Origin: Cloacibacillus sp. An23
Lineage (GTDB): Bacteria; Synergistota; Synergistia; Synergistales; Synergistaceae
Length of the DNA stretch: 64,000 bases
NCBI RefSeq assembly: GCF_002159945.1
Contig: NZ_NFJQ01000008.1
Coordinates: forward strand, 62,001-126,000
Direction: 5' to 3'
A program made the translations under genes and the position numbers. Below are positions 34,539-42,883 of this stretch, one piece after another. The notes under the pieces were generated by a model that did not search any database, was not told the origin of the DNA, and saw only the letters and a list, made by a program, of their open reading frames with translations. Positions within the stretch are counted from its first letter, which is position 1; the number at the start of each line of letters is the position of its first letter.

Positions 34539-36305
34539 ATGAGGAAGATAATGACCGGAAACGAGGCGACGGCCCGAGGCGCGTGGGAAGCCGGGCTGCA
34601 CTTCGCCGCCGCGTATCCCGGGACGCCCTCGACGGAGATTCTTGAAAACCTCGCGCTCTACAAGGACAAAGGGGTTTACTCCGAGTGGGCGACGAACGAA
34701 AAAGTCGCGGTGGAGGCCGCGGCGGGCGCTTCGATAGCGGGAGCGCGCGCCCTCGCCGCGATGAAGCACGTCGGTCTCAACGTAGCGGCAGACCCGTTCT
34801 TTACTCTCGCCTACACCGGCGTCAACGGCGGCCTCGTGATAGTGTCCGCCGACGACCCCGGCCTCTTCAGCTCGCAGAACGAGCAGGACAACCGCTTCTA
34901 TGCCTCGCACGCTAAGATAGCGATGGTGGAGCCATCCGACAGCCAGGAATGCCTCGACTACGTAAAGGAAGCTTTCGAGATTTCCGAGAAATACGACACG
35001 CCTGTGCTCTTCCGCGTCACGACGCGCATATGCCACAGCAAGACGCTCGTCGAGACCGGCGACAGGGTCGAGCGCGAAGTGCGCCCGTACAAGAAGGACG
35101 TGACGAAATACGTCATGGCCCCAGCGAACGCGAAGCGCCGCAAGCAGATACTGACCGAGCGCATCGCTGCGCTCAAAGAATACAGCGAGACGACCCCGCT
35201 CAACCGCGTCGAGCGCGGAAGCGGGACCGTAGGCATCATCACGAGCGGGATCTCCTACAACCACGCGAAGGAAGTCTTCGGCGACGAAGCGTCATACCTC
35301 AAGCTCGGCTTCACATGGCCGCTGCCCGAGAAGAAAATCCGCGATTTCGCCGCTTCGGTCGAAACGCTTTACGTCATAGAGGAAAACGAGCCGTATCTTG
35401 AAAACTACGTCAAAGCGCTCGGCATCGCCTGCACCGGACGCGAGAAGCTGCCGTGGATAGACGAGCTCACGCCCGAGCGCGTGCGCCGCGCCTTCTTCCC
35501 CGACTCTGAGGAGAGCGGCGGCTACTCGATAGACGCCGAGATACCGCCGCGCCCGCCGGTGCTCTGCGCAGGCTGCACGCACCGCGGGTTCTTCTACGAA
35601 GTCGGCAAATATAAAGATATCGTCGTGACGGGAGACATCGGCTGCTACACGCTCGGCATCGTTCCGCCGCTCTCCGTCACCGACACGGTCATCTGCATGG
35701 GCGCGAGCGTCTCGGGCGGCGTCGGCTTCCGCAAAGCCGTCGAACGCGCGGGCCGCAAGGAAAAAGTGTTCGCGGTCATAGGCGACTCGACATTCTTCCA
35801 CTCGGGCATAACCGGCCTCATCGACGCGATAGTCAACAAGGCCCCGATAGTCGTCAACATACTCGACAACCGCATAACCGCCATGACCGGACATCAGGAA
35901 AACCCGGGCACTGGCCGCACGCTCATGGGCGAGCCGACGCACCAGGTGGACCTCAAGGCGCTCTGCATGGCCTGCGGAGTGAAGGAAGAAAACATCCGCC
36001 TCATCGACCCGTACGACCTCACGGCGACGAGAGACGCGGTCCGCGCCGGATACGAGGCGACGGAGCCCTTCGTCATCATCACGACCTCGCCCTGCGCGCT
36101 GATCAAAGAAGTCGTAAGGCGCCGCGCGAATATGAAATGCTTCGTAGACGAGGAGAAGTGCGTGAAATGCAAGCTCTGCCTCAAGGCCGGATGCCCGGCG
36201 GTCAACTTCCGCGACGGGCGCGTCTACATCGACCGTGCTTCATGCAACGGCTGCACCGTCTGTATGCAGATATGCCCGAAGCACGCGATAGTCAGGGAGG
36301 GTTAG
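34539..36305 (+). CDS. iorA: Indolepyruvate:ferredoxin oxidoreductase, alpha subunit
   Basis: A 588-residue thiamine-diphosphate enzyme. The N-terminal pyrimidine domain starts with GNEATARGAWEAGLHFAAAYPGTPSTEI; the C-terminal ThDP domain has GDIGCYTLG and DSTFFHSGITGL and the metal-binding stretch near ILDNRITAMTGHQENPG. The last 50 residues carry two [4Fe-4S] motifs (CVKCKLCLKAGCP and CNGCTVCMQICP). It oxidises aryl-pyruvates from aromatic amino acids to acyl-CoA and reduces ferredoxin. A strong AAGGAGGAG precedes the ATG. Confidence 0.95.
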   Translation: MRKIMTGNEATARGAWEAGLHFAAAYPGTPSTEILENLALYKDKGVYSEWATNEKVAVEAAAGASIAGARALAAMKHVGLNVAADPFFTLAYTGVNGGLVIVSADDPGLFSSQNEQDNRFYASHAKIAMVEPSDSQECLDYVKEAFEISEKYDTPVLFRVTTRICHSKTLVETGDRVEREVRPYKKDVTKYVMAPANAKRRKQILTERIAALKEYSETTPLNRVERGSGTVGIITSGISYNHAKEVFGDEASYLKLGFTWPLPEKKIRDFAASVETLYVIEENEPYLENYVKALGIACTGREKLPWIDELTPERVRRAFFPDSEESGGYSIDAEIPPRPPVLCAGCTHRGFFYEVGKYKDIVVTGDIGCYTLGIVPPLSVTDTVICMGASVSGGVGFRKAVERAGRKEKVFAVIGDSTFFHSGITGLIDAIVNKAPIVVNILDNRITAMTGHQENPGTGRTLMGEPTHQVDLKALCMACGVKEENIRLIDPYDLTATRDAVRAGYEATEPFVIITTSPCALIKEVVRRRANMKCFVDEEKCVKCKLCLKAGCPAVNFRDGRVYIDRASCNGCTVCMQICPKHAIVREG

Positions 36306-36308
36306 GCC

Positions 36309-36890
36309 ATGAAGAAAAACGATACTAAAAGCATTCTCCTCGTCGGAGTCGGCGGACAGGGCACGATACTCGCCTCGAAGATACTCTCCGAAGGGCTCGT
36401 GCGCAAAGGCTACGACGTCAAGATGTCCGAGATACACGGCATGAGCCAGCGCGGAGGCAGCGTAACGACGCACGTGCGCTACGGCTCTAAGGTAGCTTCG
36501 CCCGTCGTGCCCGAGGGCGAGGCCGACGTGCTCGTCGCCTTTGAGAAGGTCGAAGCCGCGCGCTGGCTGCAGTATCTTAAAAAGGGCGGCACGCTCGTCG
36601 TCAACGACTTCGAAATATATTCCCTGCCGGTGCTCACCGGAGCCGCCAAATATCCCGAAGGCGTGACCGAGAAGCTCCGCGCCGCGGTGCCGAACACGAA
36701 GGTCTTCAACGCCGGAGAGATAGCGAGCAGCCTCGGCAACATCAAGGCTCAGAACATAGTGCTCCTCGGCGCGCTCGTCAAGGCGATGGGCCTTGAGGAC
36801 CTCGACTGGGAGGACGTGCTCAAAGAGCTGATCCCAGAGAAACTTCTCGACCTCAACCTCAAAGCCTTCAGAGCCGGCTTAGAGCAGTAA
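36309..36890 (+). CDS. iorB: Indolepyruvate:ferredoxin oxidoreductase, beta subunit
   Basis: A 193-residue gamma-type subunit of 2-oxoacid oxidoreductases. The start SILLVGVGGQGTILASKILSEGL is the family hallmark, followed by SEIHGMSQRGGSVTTHVRYG. It completes the IorAB enzyme with the gene 3 bases upstream. The reduced ferredoxin it makes is a plausible donor for the HydABC hydrogenase at 59.4-63.4 kb. A terminator follows at 36907-36936. Confidence 0.95.
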   Translation: MKKNDTKSILLVGVGGQGTILASKILSEGLVRKGYDVKMSEIHGMSQRGGSVTTHVRYGSKVASPVVPEGEADVLVAFEKVEAARWLQYLKKGGTLVVNDFEIYSLPVLTGAAKYPEGVTEKLRAAVPNTKVFNAGEIASSLGNIKAQNIVLLGALVKAMGLEDLDWEDVLKELIPEKLLDLNLKAFRAGLEQ

Positions 36891-36906
36891 CATTACGAAA
36901 CGTCAC

Positions 36907-36936
36907 GGGCGCGGCGGCTGGGCCGCGCCCTTTTCT
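36907..36936 (+). terminator. Terminator after iorAB
   Basis: GGGCGCGGC and GCCGCGCCC pair across a short loop, followed by TTTTCTT. Confidence 0.85.
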
Positions 36937-36963
36937 TATGTTCCCGCGAAAGAGAAAAATCAG

Positions 36964-37701
36964 ATGAAAGAGAACAAATACGACGACGAGATATTTTTTG
37001 AGAAATACGCGCAGATGGCGCGCTCAAAGTACGGCCTCGCGGCGGCCGGCGAGTGGGAGACTCTGCGTCCGATGCTGCCGGACTTCCGCGGAAAGCGCGT
37101 GCTCGACCTCGGATGCGGCTACGGCTGGCACTGCGTCTACGCGGCGGAAAACGGCGCGGCCTCCGTCGTCGGAATAGACATTTCCGAAAAAATGCTCGCC
37201 GCGGCGCGCGCTCGGACGAAGGCTGCGAACGTGCGCTACGTCCGAGAGGCGATAGAAGACGCGGACTTTCCGCCGGAAAGTTTCGACGTCGTGCTGAGCT
37301 CGCTCGCGCTTCACTACGTCGGGGACTTCGGCGCGGTCGTGAAAAAAGTGCGCCGTTTCCTCGCGGCCGGCGGAACGTTCGTATTCTCCGCCGAGCACCC
37401 CGTCTTCACCGCGCAGGGGCCGCAGGACTGGCACTATAATGCGGACGGCTCGATAGCCCACTTCCCGGTCGATAATTATTATTACGAAGGCCGCCGCGAC
37501 GCCGTATTCCTCGGCGAACGCGTCGTCAAATACCACCGCACGCTCGACGCCTACATCAACGCGCTGCTCTCGAACGGCTTTGCGCTGACCGGCTTCGCCG
37601 AGCCGCGCCCTACGGCGATGATGCTCGCGGAGATTCCCGGAATGCGCGACGAGATGCGCCGCCCGATGATGTTTATAGTATCCGCGGCGAAGCGCGGCTG
37701 A
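36964..37701 (+). CDS. Class I SAM-dependent methyltransferase
   Basis: A 245-residue cytosolic methyltransferase. SAM-binding motif I is VLDLGCGYGWHCVYAAENGA near residue 44, motif II VVGIDISEKMLAAAR, and motif IV FDVVLSSLALHYVGDF. The layout (SDR-like head, C-terminal lid) matches the UbiE/SmtA-like small-molecule group. The substrate is unknown, and neither neighbour gives a hint. AAAGAGAAA precedes the ATG. Confidence 0.85.
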   Translation: MKENKYDDEIFFEKYAQMARSKYGLAAAGEWETLRPMLPDFRGKRVLDLGCGYGWHCVYAAENGAASVVGIDISEKMLAAARARTKAANVRYVREAIEDADFPPESFDVVLSSLALHYVGDFGAVVKKVRRFLAAGGTFVFSAEHPVFTAQGPQDWHYNADGSIAHFPVDNYYYEGRRDAVFLGERVVKYHRTLDAYINALLSNGFALTGFAEPRPTAMMLAEIPGMRDEMRRPMMFIVSAAKRG

Positions 37702-37863
37702 TACAAGCGGATCCGCGGGCGAGCTGAGTCCTTCAAAATGCTGAATTTTGCTTAATTTTCATATGAAGTGTGTTTAATATGTTATACTTCTGGCAGATAC
37801 GAAAAAGCGGCATGAACGTATCTAAAATGCGCGCGGATGCGGAGGAGGGCTGTCCACGGCAAA

Positions 37864-39921
37864 ATGGGCGCGTCTTACCTGAATGAATCTGTCATAAGCG
37901 CAGTCTCGCGCGCCGTGGGCCATTCGCTCGACGTTCCGGCCTGCGTGCTGGACTTGGAGCTGAAGCAGCGGCTCGTTCTCGGCGGTGGCGGAGAGCGGTT
38001 CGCGGCGGATCTGTCGCGTCTGCTTGAGAGCGCCTCCGGCCCGGATGAGGCCGCGCGTATCGCGGACGCCGCGTCCGTCTATTGGACGCCGTGCGAGGCT
38101 GACGGCAGGACGGTCTGCTATATCGCCGCGCCGGCGGAGCGAGGCGAGCTCGCTGCGGCCTATCTGAAAGTCCTGATACAGGCCGAGTGCCGCATGGACG
38201 CGGAGGGCGGGGCCGAGGAGGAGGGGCGCAAGCGCTCGATGCTCGTCAGCCAGCTCGCCGGCTCCGGACGCATAGACTCGGAGGCGGAGTCATACCTCGG
38301 CGCTCTCGGCTATGAACGCGACATACTTCGCTGCGCGGTGCTCTGCGTCGTGGAGACCGCGTCGGGACATCACGACGGCGAGGTGCCGTTCATTTCTCTC
38401 GAACGCTGGGCCGCCGGGGCCGGGATACTGTCTCGCGAGGATATCTACGGCTACGCCGACGCCGGGCAGATGATAGTGTTCAAGGCCGTCCCTGGCGCCG
38501 ACTATACCTCTTACGCCGGAGAGATAAAAAGCATGGCGGCCTCTATGTCGGAGTACATATCGGAGCGTTCCTCCGGGCTCGCCGAGCTTTCGGTATACGC
38601 CGGAAGCGCCTATCAGGGAGTCTCGCTGCTTCATAAGAGCTACGCCGAGGCGGCGTATCTCTATTCACGGCACGGCGGAACGGGCGGATCGTGCCTCTTC
38701 ATCAACGACTTTATATTCGAATGGCTTTACTCCAATCTTGACGGCGCGGCGCGAAGGAACCTCGCGCGCGATATATCGTCGGCGCTGGACGAGAACCAGG
38801 AAATATCCGCCACGGCGGTGCGCCTGTCGCTGTCGGACTGCAGCCCGATAAAATGCGCGGAAGCTCTTGGCGTCCACCGCAACACGGTACTCCAGCGCAT
38901 AAGAAAAATAAAAGAGAGGACCGCGCTCGACCCGCTGCACAGCGTGCGCGACCGCGTAGCTCTGCGCGCCTGCGTCATAAACAGGACGCGGCGCACGGTG
39001 TGGAACGGCGGCGTAATCGTGCAGCCGGGCAGCGTGCTCAGCCTCGGGCTGCGCCATCTTTCGGAGCTGCTTTACGAGAAGAGCGGCGGCGGATTCCAGC
39101 TCAACATCCACACGGTATCGACCTCCGGCGACAATTACAAGCTATTCGGCATGCTGATGTCCGGCGCGCTGAACGTAGTCGTCGGCTCGACGATAGCGCT
39201 CTGCCCGTACACCGACAACAAAGCGCTCACACTTCATCTGCCTTTCCTCTTCAAGTCGCCGGACGAGGCGGAGTACGTCGTCCGCACCACGGTCCTCCCG
39301 GAGCTGCGCGACAGCCTCGACGAGGCCGGGATAATATGCTGCGGCCTATGGTCGATGGGCTGGCGCTGCCTCACCTCGCGCGGCACGCCCATCCGCGTCC
39401 CGTCCGACCTGAAGGGACGGCGGATAAGGATACTCGCGTCGGCCTCGATACGCGACTACTTCGCCGGCCTCGGCGCGGTGCCGCTCCAGATTTACTATAA
39501 CAACATCAAAGACGCGCTCGCCTCGAATATAATCAACTGCCAGGAGAATCCCTACAAGAACATCCTCGACATGGAATTCTACAAATACCAGGACTATGTG
39601 ACGGAGCTGCCTATATGGTACAGCATGGAGGCGCTCTGCATCTCTAAGAAATCGTGGCTCGAACTCGACGTGGAACGCCAGGAAATGTTCCGACAGGCGG
39701 CGGAGGAGAGCGGGGCGTGGGTGCGCCGCCGCCAGGTCGAGACGAACCGCGCCGCGAAGGAGGAGCTCGTGCGCCTCGGCATGAAGGTAATTGTCCCGAC
39801 CGACGACGAGATGGCTGTATGGCGCAGGAGCGTCAGGCCTCTTTACGAGGCGGAATCTCGGCGCGAATTCCTCACCAAGATAATGAAGGCGAAGAGACGC
39901 TATGCAAAGAGCAGACGCTGA
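37864..39921 (+). CDS. CdaR/PucR-type regulator fused to a TRAP solute-binding (DctP) domain
   Basis: A 685-residue cytosolic one-component regulator with an unusual architecture. Residues 1-130: a CdaR-like sensor region. About 130-300: a degenerate GGDEF-like region as in CdaR/PucR proteins. About 300-360: the PucR-type DNA-binding domain (ALGVHRNTVLQRIRKIKERT, with V337 in the recognition region). Residues 379-680: a complete TRAP DctP domain without signal peptide, keeping SDLKGRRIRI (R522 equals the carboxylate-binding arginine) and QENPYKNI (Q560-I567). It resembles the binding protein at 41279 over this part. The start at 37864 is uncertain (ATG 37837 is possible). It overlaps the next regulator by 20 bases. 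Confidence 0.85.
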   Translation: MGASYLNESVISAVSRAVGHSLDVPACVLDLELKQRLVLGGGGERFAADLSRLLESASGPDEAARIADAASVYWTPCEADGRTVCYIAAPAERGELAAAYLKVLIQAECRMDAEGGAEEEGRKRSMLVSQLAGSGRIDSEAESYLGALGYERDILRCAVLCVVETASGHHDGEVPFISLERWAAGAGILSREDIYGYADAGQMIVFKAVPGADYTSYAGEIKSMAASMSEYISERSSGLAELSVYAGSAYQGVSLLHKSYAEAAYLYSRHGGTGGSCLFINDFIFEWLYSNLDGAARRNLARDISSALDENQEISATAVRLSLSDCSPIKCAEALGVHRNTVLQRIRKIKERTALDPLHSVRDRVALRACVINRTRRTVWNGGVIVQPGSVLSLGLRHLSELLYEKSGGGFQLNIHTVSTSGDNYKLFGMLMSGALNVVVGSTIALCPYTDNKALTLHLPFLFKSPDEAEYVVRTTVLPELRDSLDEAGIICCGLWSMGWRCLTSRGTPIRVPSDLKGRRIRILASASIRDYFAGLGAVPLQIYYNNIKDALASNIINCQENPYKNILDMEFYKYQDYVTELPIWYSMEALCISKKSWLELDVERQEMFRQAAEESGAWVRRRQVETNRAAKEELVRLGMKVIVPTDDEMAVWRRSVRPLYEAESRREFLTKIMKAKRRYAKSRR

Positions 39922-41005
39922 ACGGCTCTTTCAGATGGCCTGCGCCGCGTTCCCGCGCGGCGGCGTCGCGCTCTTCGACGGCGGCGTCAGGCTGATGTGC
40001 CGCGAGGACGCCGAATGCGGCGTTCCGCCCGCACGCTTTGATATGAGGAAAGAGGCGTCGGTCTTTTCGCGCGGCGGACGGCTTTACTATCTCGTGCAGC
40101 TCCCGCTGCCTCCGTCCTTTCAGATATTCCTGTGCCTGCGCGCCGAAGATTATTCGAGCGCCGCTGTTCCAGTACGAATGCTCGACGTGCTCGCATCCGA
40201 GGCGCGCCGCTGCGGCGGCGAAAGCGCGCCGGATGATGCGCGCGCCGCCCGTCCGGGGGAGAACCGCCTTCTCGACAGCCTGCTCTATACGGACACGCTC
40301 GAGATGAAAGTCTACACCTTTCTGCTCGCCGAGGAATACGGCAAAGACCTCGGCATACCGCGCGCCGTCTGCGTCGTGAACGGCGGGGCCGAAGAACTGC
40401 GCGAGGCCGCGCGCGTCGCGTCGCGCTTTCGCGAGGCCGACGCGCAGGACATATGCGGCCTGACCGGCGAGGGACGGCTGGTGATATGCCGCTGCCTCGG
40501 CGAGACGCGGCGCTCGGTGAAGAGCAGGCTCGACGGATACCTCCGCGCCCTCTCCGAACGGATAAGCGCGCGCTGCGGGTTTGCGCCGGAGATATTCGTT
40601 GGTACGTACGCCGCCCAGCCCGAAGAATACCGCCTCAGCCTCGAGGCCGCGCTTATCGCGGGCGAATGGGCGCGCGCGGAAGGAAAGCGCGGCGGGATAT
40701 ACTACGCCTCGGAATATATTCTTGAATACACATTCCAGAAGACCGAGCCGTCGCAGCTCCGCCACTTCCTTGCGCCGTACGCGGAGCGGCTGCGCGGCGA
40801 GCCGGAGCTGCTCGCTACGGCAGAGGCACTTATCGAATGCGATATGAACGTGATCCTCACGGCGGAGAAGCTGTTTGTGCACAGAAACACCGTGACGATG
40901 AGGGTGTCGCGGCTGCGCGAGCTCCTCGGCGTCGACCCGCTGCACAGGGACACGGATAAATTCCTCCTTATGCTGATATGCGCATATTATAGGCGATATT
41001 GCTGA
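39902..41005 (+). CDS. CdaR/PucR-type transcriptional regulator
   Basis: A 367-residue regulator whose gene overlaps the end of the fusion regulator by 20 bases. The N-terminal half is a divergent sensor region; residues about 160-290 look like the GGDEF-like linker (PRAVCVVNGGAEELREAARV to EIFVGTYAAQPEEYRLS); the C-terminus is the PucR HTH domain (FVHRNTVTMRVSRLRELLGVDPL, V326 onward). It lacks the DctP domain of its neighbour. The coupled pair suggests a hetero-oligomer or a sensor/effector split for control of the TRAP operon that starts at 41279 (inference). Confidence 0.82.
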   Translation: MQRADAERLFQMACAAFPRGGVALFDGGVRLMCREDAECGVPPARFDMRKEASVFSRGGRLYYLVQLPLPPSFQIFLCLRAEDYSSAAVPVRMLDVLASEARRCGGESAPDDARAARPGENRLLDSLLYTDTLEMKVYTFLLAEEYGKDLGIPRAVCVVNGGAEELREAARVASRFREADAQDICGLTGEGRLVICRCLGETRRSVKSRLDGYLRALSERISARCGFAPEIFVGTYAAQPEEYRLSLEAALIAGEWARAEGKRGGIYYASEYILEYTFQKTEPSQLRHFLAPYAERLRGEPELLATAEALIECDMNVILTAEKLFVHRNTVTMRVSRLRELLGVDPLHRDTDKFLLMLICAYYRRYC

Positions 41006-41278
41006 TTACACGCCGCGCCGCCCGTTCATAGCCGGAAAACGACGCGAAGCTGTGCTCCGTGCACATTTTGTTTGCCGTTTTGTTAGAAATAGGAAATATA
41101 GAAAAATATGCGTGAAAGAATAAAATAAGTATAGTGAAAAAAGGTATATGTGACGGAGAGAATTGCCGGGAAAAGGCAGTTTCAAGACGGACGAGCGTAC
41201 GACGTCCGGCTTGATGGACTTTTGGGCTAAGCCCTAAAAGTTTCATAAAAACAAAAGCACAGAAGGGACGTTGAAATT

Positions 41279-42280
41279 ATGAGAAAAAGCATTATGTCCG
41301 CAGTGATGGCCCTTATGGTCGCGGCCGCCGCGTTCGCGGGGCAGGCCGAGGCCGCCACGACGCTGAGGCTCGGCCACGTCGTAGCCGACAACAGCAGCCT
41401 CGACAAGGGGCTCGACTACTTCGCCAAGCTCGTCTCCGACAAGTCCGGCGGAGAGCTCAAGATCCAGGTCTTCCCGAACTCCTCGCTCGGCGACAACACC
41501 GCTATGATGGAGCAGCTCCAGTTCGGCTCGCTCGACATGATGGCCCCGTCGGTCGCCGCGCTCTCCGGCTTCACGCCGAGCACCGCGATATTCGACCTGC
41601 CCTACCTCTTTAAGAACGAAGCCGCCGCTGAGGAAGTCCTCGACGGCCCGCTCGGCGACTCCGTGGGCAAAGCGCTCGAGCCGCAGGGATTCTACCTTCT
41701 CGGCTGGATGACCCAGAGCTGGCGCCACCTCACATGCAACAAAGAAGTGACGAAGCCCGCCGACGTCGCAGGCATAAAGATCCGCACGATGGACAGCAAG
41801 TACCACATGGCGCACTTCAACACGCTCGGCGCTTCCGCGATACCGATGGCGATGTCCGAGCTCTACACCGCGCTGCAGCAGGGAACCATCGACGCGCAGG
41901 AGAACCCCTACACGAACATAGTCAACTCGCGCTTCTATGAAGTCCAGAAGTACGTCGTCGAGACGGGCCACATCTACGACGCCTGCCCGCTCATCATCTC
42001 CACCATCACCTGGAACAGGCTCAACGACGACCAGAAGAAGATAATCAAGGAAGCCGCAGCCGAAGCGGTCAACTGGGAGCGCGCCGAGGTCAAGAAGGAC
42101 GACGATATCTTCCGCGAGCAGGTCAAGAAGAGCGGCACGACGGTCATCGTGCTGACGCCGGAGCAGCGCATGGAGTTCCGTAAAGCCGCCCAGCCCGTCT
42201 ACGACGAGTTCGTGAAGGAGCAGGGGCAGAGCGGAGCCGACGCAGTGAAGGCCGTCGAGGCGATCAACGCAAAGCACTAG
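41279..42280 (+). CDS. dctP: TRAP transporter solute-binding protein DctP (locus 2)
   Basis: A 333-residue periplasmic binding protein with a signal peptide (MRKSIMSAVMALMVAAAAFAG, cut near AEA-AT). DctP motifs are LRLGHVVADNSSLDKGLDYFAKLV, FPNSSLGDN, KPADVAGIKIRTMDSK (carboxylate arginine) and IDAQENPYTNIVNSRFYEVQKYV. It is the likely periplasmic counterpart of the cytoplasmic DctP domain in the regulator upstream, so the two may bind the same or related acids. The 270 bases before it are AT-rich and hold a hairpin at 41219-41243 just ahead of the ribosome site. Confidence 0.94.
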   Translation: MRKSIMSAVMALMVAAAAFAGQAEAATTLRLGHVVADNSSLDKGLDYFAKLVSDKSGGELKIQVFPNSSLGDNTAMMEQLQFGSLDMMAPSVAALSGFTPSTAIFDLPYLFKNEAAAEEVLDGPLGDSVGKALEPQGFYLLGWMTQSWRHLTCNKEVTKPADVAGIKIRTMDSKYHMAHFNTLGASAIPMAMSELYTALQQGTIDAQENPYTNIVNSRFYEVQKYVVETGHIYDACPLIISTITWNRLNDDQKKIIKEAAAEAVNWERAEVKKDDDIFREQVKKSGTTVIVLTPEQRMEFRKAAQPVYDEFVKEQGQSGADAVKAVEAINAKH

Positions 42281-42324
42281 GGTTTTAAGCGAACGATAAA
42301 CCTCAGATAGGTTTTTGAAGTCGC

Positions 42325-42360
42325 GGGGAGAGTGTGGGCTTCCCATGCTCTCCCCTTTGT
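42325..42360 (+). terminator. Hairpin between dctP and dctQ, locus 2
   Basis: GGGGAGAG (42325-42332) and CTCTCCCC (42348-42355) pair, with TGGG/CCCA extending the stem past a small mismatch, followed by TTTGTTG. Its place matches the hairpin between dctP and dctQ of locus 1. Confidence 0.7.
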
Positions 42361-42383
42361 TGTCTCAAAAAAAGGAGAATTTC

Positions 42384-42878
42384 ATGTTAATCGATAAAAA
42401 AGCACCGTGGTACGATAAAATCGAGATAGCGATGATAATCGTGCTCTTCAGCATCCTCACGGTCATACTTTTCGTAAACGTCGTCACGCGCTTCTGCTTC
42501 CACTACACGGCGACTTGGTCGGAGCAGGCCGCGCGCTATCTCTTCGTTTGGATGACCTTCGCCGGCGTCAGCCTCGCCGGCAAGACGAGCTCGCATCTGC
42601 AGGTCACGGTAGCGAACATGGTCTTCGGCGAGGAGCGCGCGAAGACTGTATTCCTCATCGGCGATATAATAGTCGTCCTCTTCGGCTGCCTGCTCACCTA
42701 TAAAATTTTCGGCGTCATGATGCGCGTCATGTCCACGGGACAGGTGTTCCCGGCCATGACGTGGCTGCCGTCGTGGACTCTCTACCTCGCCGGCGTGCTC
42801 GGCATGGCGGGCTTCACGCTCAGGGTCATACAGCGCCGCTGCAGGACCGCAGCTGCGGCTAAGCACAAGGAGGCTTAA
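42384..42878 (+). CDS. dctQ: TRAP transporter small membrane subunit DctQ (locus 2)
   Basis: A 164-residue protein with four hydrophobic segments and the DctQ landmark FHYTATWSEQAARYLFVWMTFAGVSLAGKTSSHLQV. The ATG at 42384 follows AAAGGAGAA; the longer frame from 42315 reads through the intergenic hairpin and is not used. dctM starts 6 bases later. DctQ holds the large subunit and contacts the periplasmic binding protein. Confidence 0.92.
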   Translation: MLIDKKAPWYDKIEIAMIIVLFSILTVILFVNVVTRFCFHYTATWSEQAARYLFVWMTFAGVSLAGKTSSHLQVTVANMVFGEERAKTVFLIGDIIVVLFGCLLTYKIFGVMMRVMSTGQVFPAMTWLPSWTLYLAGVLGMAGFTLRVIQRRCRTAAAAKHKEA

Positions 42879-42883
42879 CTGAT

